Source: JBCCGI01 sp039029355 (GTDB taxonomy: Bacteria > Planctomycetota > UBA1135 > GCA-002686595). Taken from it: 64,000 nucleotides of DNA. The position numbers and the translations under genes were made by a program. The DNA lies in the NCBI GenBank assembly GCA_039029355.1, contig JBCCGI010000038.1, forward strand, positions 1 through 64,000, read 5' to 3'. Of the stretch, positions 34,429 to 42,963 are shown piece by piece (position 1 is the first letter of the stretch; each line of letters begins with the position of its first letter). Under the pieces are notes generated by a model, which did not search any database, was not told where the DNA came from, and saw nothing but the letters and a program-made list of their open reading frames with translations.

Positions 34429-35862
34429 CTACCAGGGCAGCGAGAAGGTCTTGATCGTGCTGAGGAACTTCATCGCCTCGATCACGCCTTCCTTGATGCC
34501 GAGCCCCGAGTCCTTCACGCCTCCGAAGGGCGAGGACTCGATGCGGAAGCCCGGCACGGCGTTGACGTTCACCATCCCGGTGCGCACGCCGCGCACCACG
34601 CGCAGGGCCTGGTCGAGGCTGTCGGTGACCACACCGGCCGCGAGGCCGTAGGCGGTGGCGTTGGCCAGCTCGATGGCGTCGTCGACGTCGCGGACCGACA
34701 GGATAGGCGCCAGCGGGCCGAAGGACTCCTCGACGACCATCTCGGCCGTACGCGGCACCTTGGCGATCACGGTCGGCGGAAGCAGTGCCCCCCGCCGCTC
34801 GCCGCCGAGCAGGACCTCGGCCCCGGCGCCGACCGCGTCGCGCACCACGCGCTCCAAGCGCTCGGCGGCGGCCTCGTCGATCACCGTTCCCACACGCGTC
34901 GCGGGGTCGGTCGGGTCGCCCGCCACGTAGTCGCGTGCCCGCTCGACGAAGCGCTCGGTGAACTCGTCCAGCACCGCCTCGTGCACCAGCAGCCGCTTCA
35001 CCGACGTGCAGCGCTGGCCCGAGTTGCGGAAGCAGCCCTCGGCGGCGAGCTGGACGGCCAGGTCGAGGTCCGCATCGGCCAGCACGATCAGCGGCGAGTT
35101 GCCGCCGAGCTCGAGGCACACCTTCTTGTAGCCCGCGAGGCCGCCGACGCGCCGCCCGATCGTTGCGCTGCCGGTGAAAGAGACGAGCTCGACCCGTGCG
35201 TCGCGCACCAGCGGCTCGACCACCGTGTCGATCGGCCCGACGAGGCAGGAGAGCATCCAGCCGGGGAGGCCGGCCTCGTACAGCAGCTCGGTCAACCGCA
35301 GCGCCGAGAGCGGCGTCTTCTCCGACGGCTTCAGCACCATCGGCGTGCCCGCCGCGATCGCCGGCGCCAGCTTGTGCGCGACCTGGTTCAGCGGGTGGTT
35401 GAAGGGCGTGATCGCCGCCGCCAGCCGCAGCGGCTCGCGCATCGTGAAGATGCGCCGCGCCGGGCCGCCTTCGGTCACGTCGGCGGAGAAGGCCTGCCCG
35501 TCGTCGCGCAGGGCCTCCATCGCGGCGAAGCGCAGCACGTCCTGGGCGCGGCGGACCTCGTAGGCGGTCTCGCGCGCCGCGAGGCCGGTCTCGGACAGGA
35601 TCAGCGCGGCCAGCTCCTCGGCGTGCTCGCCCAGCAGCGCGCGCGCCCGCTCCAGCACCTCGAAGCGCTGGTGGCGGGTCAGCGCAGGGCCGCCGGCGAG
35701 GGCGGCCTCGACGGCCCGCTCCAGCTCGGGCGGCCCGGCCACGGCGGCGCTGCCGACCTCCTCGCCGGAATAGGGATAGCGGACCGTCAGCCGTTGATCC
35801 GCGTCCACGGCCTCGCCGGCGATCCAGGAGGGCTGGCGGACGTCGCGAAGAACCTTGCTCAT
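34429..35862 (-). CDS. Aldehyde dehydrogenase, PhnY-like
   Basis: Cytosolic NAD(P)-dependent aldehyde dehydrogenase, 477 residues, full length. Motifs: ITPFNHPLNQVAHKLAPA (cofactor strand), VLKPSEKTPLSA, FTGSATIGRR, catalytic general base in CLELGGNSP, catalytic Cys in NSGQRCTSVKR, and EESFGPLAPIL. The C-terminal KDSGLGIKEGVIEAMKF with KTFSLPW is the pattern of phosphonoacetaldehyde/lactaldehyde-type dehydrogenases, so oxidation of phosphonoacetaldehyde to phosphonoacetate (PhnY) is the best guess. No phosphonate genes are adjacent, so a general or lactaldehyde role is possible. A good ribosome site (agaggt) precedes the ATG. It is the only obvious metabolic cytosolic enzyme among secreted-protein genes. 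Confidence 0.85.
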   Translation of the reverse strand: MSKVLRDVRQPSWIAGEAVDADQRLTVRYPYSGEEVGSAAVAGPPELERAVEAALAGGPALTRHQRFEVLERARALLGEHAEELAALILSETGLAARETAYEVRRAQDVLRFAAMEALRDDGQAFSADVTEGGPARRIFTMREPLRLAAAITPFNHPLNQVAHKLAPAIAAGTPMVLKPSEKTPLSALRLTELLYEAGLPGWMLSCLVGPIDTVVEPLVRDARVELVSFTGSATIGRRVGGLAGYKKVCLELGGNSPLIVLADADLDLAVQLAAEGCFRNSGQRCTSVKRLLVHEAVLDEFTERFVERARDYVAGDPTDPATRVGTVIDEAAAERLERVVRDAVGAGAEVLLGGERRGALLPPTVIAKVPRTAEMVVEESFGPLAPILSVRDVDDAIELANATAYGLAAGVVTDSLDQALRVVRGVRTGMVNVNAVPGFRIESSPFGGVKDSGLGIKEGVIEAMKFLSTIKTFSLPW

Positions 35863-35919
35863 TGTTCGACCTCTGGGGCGGTTGCGCGCACGCTCCGCTT
35901 CCCAGGGGCTCCTGTCAAA

Positions 35920-35946
35920 CCGCGCGCGGGGATTTCCCGCGCGCGG
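35920..35946 (-). terminator. Terminator after the beta-helix giant
   Basis: A perfect 11-bp stem, ccgcgcgcggg with cccgcgcgcgg, and a 5-base loop lie just after the stop at 35957 as read on the minus strand, followed by tttgac. A compact GC stem with a short U-run fits a factor-independent terminator before the dehydrogenase gene. Confidence 0.6.
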
Positions 35947-35956
35947 AGACCCGGGC

Positions 35957-38900
35957 CTAGGGGATCAGGAAGGTCCGGTCCGCCGTGGAGAAGCGCAGGG
36001 CGCCGGAGGACTGCGGGACAACGCTCTGGAAGACGAAGGAGAGGCCCGCCAGAGCGCCGCTTGGGGCCAGCGGGATCGCCGCCGACGCGCTCCCGTCGGC
36101 GCCGGTCAAGCCGGCCGTGACGAGCGTGGTGCCGGCAGCGTCGAGGAGCAGCGGCATCTCGAACTGGGGTCCGTTGAGATCGAAGACGGCAGGAGCGATC
36201 GACGCTCCCAGACTCCAGGCCGCAAAGGGGTCGGCCTCGATGGTGAGGTCGATCGACGCCCCGATGGTCGAGGTCGGAGCCACCACCGTCTGCGGCATGG
36301 TCCCGGTCAACGCGACCACCGCGGCACCCGGCGCTGCGGTGATGGCGGGCGCGAGCTGGCACAGCTCGGCCTGGGACGCTGCGTCGAGGGCGAGCTCGCT
36401 GATCGAGCCACGGCTGGCAGCTAGGGCGGAGGCGGTCGCGTCCACGCCGGGCGCGCCCACTGCGCCCACTGCGCCCACTGCGCCCACTGCGACGGTGTCC
36501 TGCAGCACAACCCGTGAGCTGAAGCTCAACGCGATCCCCACGGCGCCGACTCCGCCGATGGCCGTGGTCGCGTCGATCAACACGAGGCCCGCGCACGCCT
36601 CCACGCGCAGGGCCGGGTTGGGTGAAAGGGGCGAGCCGATGGTCAGCCCGGCCAGGCGCACCGACTGCAGCGGGCCGACGTTGCTCACCACGACCGCGCC
36701 GGCGGTGGTGTCGATCGTCGTTCCCGGGGCGGCCTCGATCACGAGGGTCCCCGGCGGAGCATCCACCGTGAAGCCCGGATAGTCGCCGGCCGCCACCTGG
36801 ATCAACGTCGCCCCCGGGCCGGCGACGTCGATGGCCGCCTGGATCTCCGTGAACGGCGCGCTGGGTCCCACGGCGAGCACGTTGGCGGGCAGGTCCGCGT
36901 CGTAGGGCGTGGCCGAGGCCGCTCCCAGCAGGCCGAGCTCGCCATGGGCGAGCACCTCGCTCAGCCGATAGAAGACCGGGACGCCCTCGGCCAGAGGCGC
37001 GTGCTCGAAGCCGTACTCGGAACCGGGCCCCTGGGGAGCGAGCTTGGCGATCGTGGTGAAGGGGCCGCCGATGCTCGGGCCCGCCGACAGGGTGAAGGTG
37101 GCGACGTCCACCTCGGCCTGGGACTGCCAGGTGACCGTGACGAGCTCCGGCCCCGCGCTGGCGTCGAAGCCGGCGAGCGAAGTCGTCGCCGGCGGCAGCC
37201 ACGTCACCAGGTCCAGCGGGTCGTCCTCAAAGGCGAAGCCTCCCAGGTCGCCGCCCCAGTTGGAGAGCTGGATCGGCGCGCCGCCCGGGCAGCGCAGGTT
37301 AAAGGTGCCCCGGCCAAGCGGGTCCTCGAAGTCGAGGTAGGCCAGCTCGCGCGGCTCGGACGAGGCGAGCTCGAGCAGCACCGACCCGGGCGTCGCCGCC
37401 GGGTTGCGGAACGCACCGGCGCGCAGGTCGTAGGGCTCGGCCGCCAGCTCCGCCTCGAGGCCCAGCTGGATACCGGCGGCCCCGGGATCCTCGAAGGCGA
37501 AGTGCAGCGCTCGCAGCGTGCCGTCGATCGCCAGCGCGTACCCGCCGCCCGCGTAGCCGCGCACGCGGGCTGGCGACAGCGGGGCTCCGACGAGCTCCAG
37601 CAGGCCCGAGCGGCCGACGTTCATGACGACTCCGCTCCCGAGCGCCAGGTCCGATCCGACTCCGATGGCCATGTGCCCGTTCATCGTGACCGTGCCCTGC
37701 GGCAGGTCGAGGTCGTGCGCGTCGAAGTCGAGGGTCGCGCCCGCGTCGATCGTGAAGGAGTCGGCGGCGAGCTGCTCGTCCGTATCGAGCCGCCGCGTTC
37801 CGCCGGCGATGGTCACGGCGCCGAAGGCCGCCCCACCTGGAGCAAAGACCGTGGTGGCGCCGCCTCCAGGCGTGCCGAGCACCAAGGGCGTGTCGGGCAG
37901 GGAGACGAGCGCGCTGGCGCGCAGGTCTCCCGTGCAGTGGATCTCAGACGCTCCGCCGACCACGGCAAACGCCGACGAGTTTCCGAAGTCGAGCGCTCCG
38001 CCCACGTCCAGACGCTGGGCCGTTCCCAGGAGCCAGGCGGCGGTCGAGTCCGACCAGCGGGCGTCGCCTCCCACCGCGAAGGGACCGTCGGTGAGCTCGA
38101 CCGTGGAGCTCGACACGTCGAGGTCACCCACGACCGTCGAGCGCTCCAGCAGCACGCTGCCCGCGGCGATGCGCAGCGCGGGGACCGAGGTCGAGCCGGT
38201 GCGGAAGGTCTGCGCGAGGCCCTGGTTGGTCATCACCACGGCGCCGGTCCCGAGCACCGCGCCACCGTCGCTGGACCAGGCTCCGCGGACGGTCAGGTCG
38301 AAGAGCGAGAGGTCGAGCGTGCCGGTCGGTGCCACGAGCACGTCGCCCTGCACGTCGGACGGTCCGACGAGCACCTTGGGCCCGCCCGCCACCTCGAGCG
38401 CCCCCCACGCGCCGCTCGTGAGCGAGGCGGCCGCTCCGTCGAGCACCAGCGAGATCTGGTCGGTACCGGTCGAGGTCTCCGCGGACACGTTGCCCGCGCA
38501 ATGCACCGTCAACGGCCCGGTGGCCCCGACGAACGCTCCGTCGGCGAGCGTGAGGTCGCCGTCGACGTCGAGCGATGCGGTTCCGCCCGGCCCGCAGGCG
38601 CAGTCCTCCAGGCCGCCGCTGTCGACCCGCAGGTCGCCGCCGACCGCAAGTCGACCGACGCGCAGGATCCCCGAGGGGTCGACCTGCAGGTCGCCGAGAA
38701 TCCGGGCGTCGACGAAGTCGGTCCCCGCGCTCGTCACCCGCCCGGCGGGAATCGAGTTGGCACCGGTCAGCACGGTTCCGAAGCCGTCGAAGCGCACGGT
38801 GCCGGTGCCCGAGATCGAGGCTCCCGCGGCGCTGGCGTCCAGGTTGCCGAACAGCGTGAGCTCGTGGGCGCCCAGGTCGAGCTCGCCATCCGCCTCGACC

Positions 38901-40570
38901 ACGAGCTCCTCGACGCTGGGGGCGAAGAACGGCGTCGGGACGAGGCGCTTGACGCCGTCGGCGATGCGCAGGCGTCGCACGGGACCGATGGTGAGGCTGC
39001 GCGTGGTGCCTCCGTCCAGCTCGATCCAGCCGTCGAAGGAGTCGATGGCATCGGGCGCGTGCAGGTTGCCGGCGCAGCGCACCAGCGGAAGGCTGCCGTC
39101 GTCCAAGAGCGAGGCGTTCTGCACGACGAGGTCGCCCTCGATGTCGAGGACGTGCGGCTGAGTGCCGGCTTCGGTTTGAAACCGCAGCTGCGCGCCCTGG
39201 AAGAGGCGCACGTCGCCAAGGACCGAGGTCGTGCCCTCGAAGAGCTGCAGGTCGCCGACGCTCTCGGGCAACAGGAGGTCGCCGGTGAGAAGCGAGGGAC
39301 GGATGCTGGCGCCAAAGCTGGCGCGGACGTTGCCGACGGGATTGGCGCCCGAGGTCAGCTGGCAGCCTTCCAGGGAGAGAAAGCCGCTGCCGCCGATGCT
39401 GGCGCCGGCGCCGGTCACGTCGACCGTCGCCCCCACGGCGACGAGGTCCACGCCGGCGAGCTCCAGGCTCCCGTCCTGCTCCACCACGAGCGCCCCCTGG
39501 ATGTAGGGCAAGAGGTACGGATCGGAGAGCGGCGTCAGGATGCGCGTGTCGCGGATGCGCAGGTTGCCCCGCATCTCCAGCGTGAGACCGCTCGGGCCGC
39601 CGCCGTCGAGCTCGACGGTGCCGCCGTCGAAGTCCAGATCGAACGCCGCGAAGGACCCGGCGCAGCGGATCACCGGTGAGTCGCCGGGAGGGAAGCCGTT
39701 GATGAAGCCGGACAGGCCGCAGTCCCCGGCCACATCGATGAGGTAGGGCAGCTCCTCCGGCCCGTCGACCCAGTCGACGCTGCCGTTGTTCATGGTCCAG
39801 TCGCCGGCCACGTGCACCGTGCCCTCGAAGATCTGCAGGTTCCCCTGCTCGAGCGTGAGATCGCCGGCGAAGGTCGACGGACGCAGGTCGTAGCTGGTGA
39901 GGATGCGCGCGTTCGTCACCGGGCTGAATCCGGTCGAGATCTCGCCCGAGCCGAAGAGCTCAAGCTCGCCCGCCCCGACGATCGCGGCGCCGATCGGGTC
40001 GGTGACCAGGCTGCCGAAGACCTCCAGGTTGTAGGGGCCGAGCGCCAGGGTGGCCCCGGCCTGAACCTCGAGCGAGCCCACCTGGGTCGGAGCGAAAGGC
40101 GAGAGGGGTGCGGCGAGGGCCTTGTTGCCGCTCACGACGCGGGTGTCACCCAGGAACTGGCCGGTCAGCGTGGCGGCGGTGCCTCCGGCGAGCTCGAGCC
40201 AGCCGTCGTGATCGAGGGTATCGGCGGTCACGTTCCCGTCGACGCGCAGGATCGACGCCACCCCACCGACCACCTGGGTCCCGGGGGCGGACGAGTCCCA
40301 GTCGCCCGACACATCCAGGGTCAGCTCGCCCAAATCGAGCGACGCGCCACCTTGCAAAAGGAGGTCGCGCACGCTTCCCGGGACGTCCAGCTGCACGCTT
40401 CCGAAGGGGATGACAACGTCGGTCGAGCCGTCGGGAACCACCGGCGGCGACCAGTTGGCCGAGTCGCTCCACAGGGAGCTCACGCTGCCGGTCCAGGTGG
40501 TCTGTGCCTGCAGGGGCGCGGCGGTTCCGAGGGTGAGGGCGAGCGCTGCGAGTGCGAGCAGTCGGGGCAT
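35957..40570 (-). CDS. Giant secreted parallel beta-helix repeat protein
   Basis: Exported 1537-residue protein. The start at 40570 has a strong ribosome site (aggagag, about 8 bases upstream) and a signal peptide (MPRLLALAALALTLGTAAPL, then QAQ). Residues about 22-1100 carry many imperfect 50-80-residue repeats, with units such as GDLTLEQGNLQIFEGTVHVA, VRCAGNLHAPDAID and GDLDVSSSTVELTDGPFAV; the repeating 'G-D/N-L-x-V' rungs predict a long right-handed beta-helix. A fibronectin-like segment (TVTWQSQAEVDVATFTLSAG) follows, then a second helix block of the Planctomycete type 'IQAAIDVAGPGATLIQVAAG', interrupted by a (AVG)4 stretch. The last about 120 residues end in a possible weak copy of the recurring beta module. 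No enzymatic motif is evident; adhesin, sheath or filament-like surface protein is likely. Confidence 0.8.
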   Translation of the reverse strand: MPRLLALAALALTLGTAAPLQAQTTWTGSVSSLWSDSANWSPPVVPDGSTDVVIPFGSVQLDVPGSVRDLLLQGGASLDLGELTLDVSGDWDSSAPGTQVVGGVASILRVDGNVTADTLDHDGWLELAGGTAATLTGQFLGDTRVVSGNKALAAPLSPFAPTQVGSLEVQAGATLALGPYNLEVFGSLVTDPIGAAIVGAGELELFGSGEISTGFSPVTNARILTSYDLRPSTFAGDLTLEQGNLQIFEGTVHVAGDWTMNNGSVDWVDGPEELPYLIDVAGDCGLSGFINGFPPGDSPVIRCAGSFAAFDLDFDGGTVELDGGGPSGLTLEMRGNLRIRDTRILTPLSDPYLLPYIQGALVVEQDGSLELAGVDLVAVGATVDVTGAGASIGGSGFLSLEGCQLTSGANPVGNVRASFGASIRPSLLTGDLLLPESVGDLQLFEGTTSVLGDVRLFQGAQLRFQTEAGTQPHVLDIEGDLVVQNASLLDDGSLPLVRCAGNLHAPDAIDSFDGWIELDGGTTRSLTIGPVRRLRIADGVKRLVPTPFFAPSVEELVVEADGELDLGAHELTLFGNLDASAAGASISGTGTVRFDGFGTVLTGANSIPAGRVTSAGTDFVDARILGDLQVDPSGILRVGRLAVGGDLRVDSGGLEDCACGPGGTASLDVDGDLTLADGAFVGATGPLTVHCAGNVSAETSTGTDQISLVLDGAAASLTSGAWGALEVAGGPKVLVGPSDVQGDVLVAPTGTLDLSLFDLTVRGAWSSDGGAVLGTGAVVMTNQGLAQTFRTGSTSVPALRIAAGSVLLERSTVVGDLDVSSSTVELTDGPFAVGGDARWSDSTAAWLLGTAQRLDVGGALDFGNSSAFAVVGGASEIHCTGDLRASALVSLPDTPLVLGTPGGGATTVFAPGGAAFGAVTIAGGTRRLDTDEQLAADSFTIDAGATLDFDAHDLDLPQGTVTMNGHMAIGVGSDLALGSGVVMNVGRSGLLELVGAPLSPARVRGYAGGGYALAIDGTLRALHFAFEDPGAAGIQLGLEAELAAEPYDLRAGAFRNPAATPGSVLLELASSEPRELAYLDFEDPLGRGTFNLRCPGGAPIQLSNWGGDLGGFAFEDDPLDLVTWLPPATTSLAGFDASAGPELVTVTWQSQAEVDVATFTLSAGPSIGGPFTTIAKLAPQGPGSEYGFEHAPLAEGVPVFYRLSEVLAHGELGLLGAASATPYDADLPANVLAVGPSAPFTEIQAAIDVAGPGATLIQVAAGDYPGFTVDAPPGTLVIEAAPGTTIDTTAGAVVVSNVGPLQSVRLAGLTIGSPLSPNPALRVEACAGLVLIDATTAIGGVGAVGIALSFSSRVVLQDTVAVGAVGAVGAVGAPGVDATASALAASRGSISELALDAASQAELCQLAPAITAAPGAAVVALTGTMPQTVVAPTSTIGASIDLTIEADPFAAWSLGASIAPAVFDLNGPQFEMPLLLDAAGTTLVTAGLTGADGSASAAIPLAPSGALAGLSFVFQSVVPQSSGALRFSTADRTFLIP
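36453..36488. repeat. Four perfect 9-bp tandem repeats in coding sequence
   Basis: Four exact copies of gcgcccact lie in tandem at 36453-36488. On the minus strand they encode repeated Ala-Val-Gly in the beta-helix protein. Unit size keeps frame, so slippage would change length by three residues per unit. Confidence 0.9.
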
Positions 40571-40760
40571 CGGGAAGCTCTCCTTCCGGGGGGTGGGAAG
40601 GGCCCAGCATCCGCAACGATGCGGCGTGAATCCAGGAGGCCGAGAGGCGCCGAGGAAAACCCGCTCAACCGTTCGGCGTGCGTCCGTGCCCAGGAGCCAT
40701 GACCCGCCGGCACGGGCCGCCGGGCACAGAAGACCCTCCACAACCGACCTGCCCTCCGCC

Positions 40761-42845
40761 ATGAAGACCCCCTTTGCCCTCCCGCTGACCTCTTCAGCCC
40801 TTGCCATCGCGGCGCTCGCCGGCGCGCACTCCGCCCAAGACGGAGCGTGCGCCAAGCCCGGGCTCGACGCCGAGCCGGCCTCGTATCCGTACGGTCCGGT
40901 CGACCCCGACGACGGCGTCACCGACTGGATCGACGTGCAGTCGAACGTGCCGCTGGACTTCCGCTTCTCGCTCGCCGGCCTGGACCATGACCAGAGCCTC
41001 CCGCTGTCGCCCAACTATCTGACGATGGCGATGTACTCGTCGTCGATCGCCGAGGTGCCGCTGCTGCTCAACCCGTGCGCGTTCCTGCAGCTTCCGACGA
41101 ACGCGCCGCTCGTCGTCATCCCCAGCAGCCTCGAGGCGCCGGCCCAGGTGAACATCGACGGCGCGATCGGCACGCACACCGACCTCTTCATGCAGGCGCT
41201 CAGCATCGACGTGACCGACCCGGCGCTTCCGCTGGAGATGTCGGACCTCGCGCGCGTCCGCTTCCGTCAGGGCCCGACCGTCCCCGACCCGACGACCGAC
41301 AGCGAGTATGGCTGCTACTACTGGGGCTACTACGTCTGGGACCTCGCCGACGGCGTCGGCCCGGTCGAAGGCCGCATCTACTGGCCGAACGCCTGCGACG
41401 GCACGCAGCAGCCGCCGAAGTCGTCGCCGCTGGTGCTGCTCGTGCACGGCGACGGACACGACTACACGGACTACCACTACCTGATGCGCCACCTGGCCTT
41501 CAACGGCTACATCGCGGCGACCATCAACGGCGGCTGGGGCAAGTCGAACGTCGAGCGCTCGGAGCGCGTCCGCACCTACCTCTCCTTCATCCGGAACAAC
41601 TGGGAGCACAAGAACTTCGTCGAGAACAACATCGCGCTGATGGGCCACAGCCGCGGCGGCGAGGCGGTCTTCACCGCCGCCCGCAAGCTCAAGAACGACT
41701 GGGGCACCGACCACGACATCAACGCGGTCATCGCGCTGGCTCCGACGGACAACGACGAGGACGACGGCCTTGAAGGCCTCGAGAGCCTCAGCGGCCTGGA
41801 CTCCGAGTCGCTGCTGGTCATCTACGGCTCGCAGGACGAGGACGTCGCCGGCTACTGCACCAGCGGCACCGCGCTCGACTGCGGCCAGTTCCCGTTCAGC
41901 CCGCAGGCCACCGGCTTCTCGCTCTACGACCGCGCCGGCGGTGAGGGCTCGACCGACGGCGTGTTCATCGCCTCGGACGCCATCCAGAAGTCGATGCTCT
42001 TCGTGCAGCGAGCCGACCACAACCGGTGGCGCGACCAGCCCTGCGTCAGCCCGGGCATCGGCATCAACCCGCCGCTCAACTGCGAGGAGCACCACGACAC
42101 CCTCATGGGCTACACCAACGCCTTCCTGCGCTGGCAGCTCTCGGGTCAGGACGACTACAAGCCCTTCTTCACCGGCGAGTGGACGCCCCAGACCGTGGCC
42201 GACCACGACATCGACATCCTCACCCAGTACTCCGACGCCGGCGGCCGCCGCGTGATCGACAACTTCGAGAGCGGCCCCTGGAACGACGCCACGCTCGGCG
42301 ACGTCACCAAGGAGCTGCAGGTCACCGTCGTCAAGAAGGGCAGCCTCTACAACTACGGCAACTTCACGGCCCCGCACGACACCGACGGCATCGTGCTGCG
42401 CTGGTCGACCCACCCCCTCGTGATCGAGCCCTGGATCCGCTGGACGATCCCGGCCGGCAGCGGCCTCTTCACCGGCGAGTACCGCGACTTCAGCGGCTTC
42501 TCGGCCCTCTCTATGCGGGTCGGCCAGATGGACGACGCCAGCTCGAACCCCTCGGGTGAGCCGCAGAACTTCTACGTCCGGATGCGCGACGGGAACGGCG
42601 TGTACTCGCCGAAGGTCTCGGTGAACGCCTTCACCGACCTCTCCTACCCGCACCAGTCCAACGTGGTGACGCCGCTCTTCCAGCTCAAGTCGACCGCCAA
42701 GTCCGCGCTGCGGACCGCCCGCATCCCGCTGTCCTACTTCAGCGGCATCGACCTGACCGAGATCGTCGACGTCGAGCTCGTCTTCGGCGACAACGACCAC
42801 CTGCAGGGCGAGATCCTGCTCGACAGCCTCGAGCTGGTGCCCTGA
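40761..42845 (+). CDS. Secreted alpha/beta hydrolase with N-terminal beta module and C-terminal CBM-like domain
   Basis: Exported 694-residue hydrolase; the Met at 40761 opens a signal peptide (MKTPFALPLTSSALAIAALA). Residues about 60-170 are a copy of the recurring beta-sandwich module (GTHTDLFMQALSIDVTD; MSDLARVRF). Residues about 195-480 form an alpha/beta hydrolase: strand and oxyanion PLVLLVHGDGHDYTDYHY, nucleophile elbow GHSRGG (Ser297), acid candidate Asp359 in YGSQDEDV, and His420 in ADHNRW. The fold and its large insertions resemble secreted esterases, lipases or PETase-like dienelactone hydrolases. Residues about 495-694 (VIDNFESGPW; GEILLDSLELV) look like a CBM11-type jelly roll. 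Probably a carbohydrate or polyester esterase; substrate unknown. Ends at a strong terminator. Confidence 0.83.
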   Translation: MKTPFALPLTSSALAIAALAGAHSAQDGACAKPGLDAEPASYPYGPVDPDDGVTDWIDVQSNVPLDFRFSLAGLDHDQSLPLSPNYLTMAMYSSSIAEVPLLLNPCAFLQLPTNAPLVVIPSSLEAPAQVNIDGAIGTHTDLFMQALSIDVTDPALPLEMSDLARVRFRQGPTVPDPTTDSEYGCYYWGYYVWDLADGVGPVEGRIYWPNACDGTQQPPKSSPLVLLVHGDGHDYTDYHYLMRHLAFNGYIAATINGGWGKSNVERSERVRTYLSFIRNNWEHKNFVENNIALMGHSRGGEAVFTAARKLKNDWGTDHDINAVIALAPTDNDEDDGLEGLESLSGLDSESLLVIYGSQDEDVAGYCTSGTALDCGQFPFSPQATGFSLYDRAGGEGSTDGVFIASDAIQKSMLFVQRADHNRWRDQPCVSPGIGINPPLNCEEHHDTLMGYTNAFLRWQLSGQDDYKPFFTGEWTPQTVADHDIDILTQYSDAGGRRVIDNFESGPWNDATLGDVTKELQVTVVKKGSLYNYGNFTAPHDTDGIVLRWSTHPLVIEPWIRWTIPAGSGLFTGEYRDFSGFSALSMRVGQMDDASSNPSGEPQNFYVRMRDGNGVYSPKVSVNAFTDLSYPHQSNVVTPLFQLKSTAKSALRTARIPLSYFSGIDLTEIVDVELVFGDNDHLQGEILLDSLELVP

Positions 42846-42871
42846 GGAGGCGCTGATTGAGAGAAGGAAGG

Positions 42872-42913
42872 GCCGGCCCGTTCCCGACTCCGGGAGCGGG
42901 CCGGCTTCTTTTC
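42872..42913 (+). terminator. Strong intrinsic terminator of the hydrolase gene
   Basis: A 15-bp stem (gccggcccg then tcccg, pairing cggga then cgggccggc, with one G-U pair) and a 4-base loop is followed by ttctttt. It starts 26 bases after the stop at 42845, a textbook factor-independent terminator. Confidence 0.9.
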
Positions 42914-42963
42914 GTCGCACCCGGCTCGGGTATAGTGCGCGCCCCTCCACCGCCCTAACGCCC

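Noticed and set aside
36944..39679. 911-codon plus-strand frame inside the beta-helix gene
   Set aside because: Antisense to a gene with signal peptide, ribosome site and repeats; its translation is Arg/Gly/Val-rich and unstructured.
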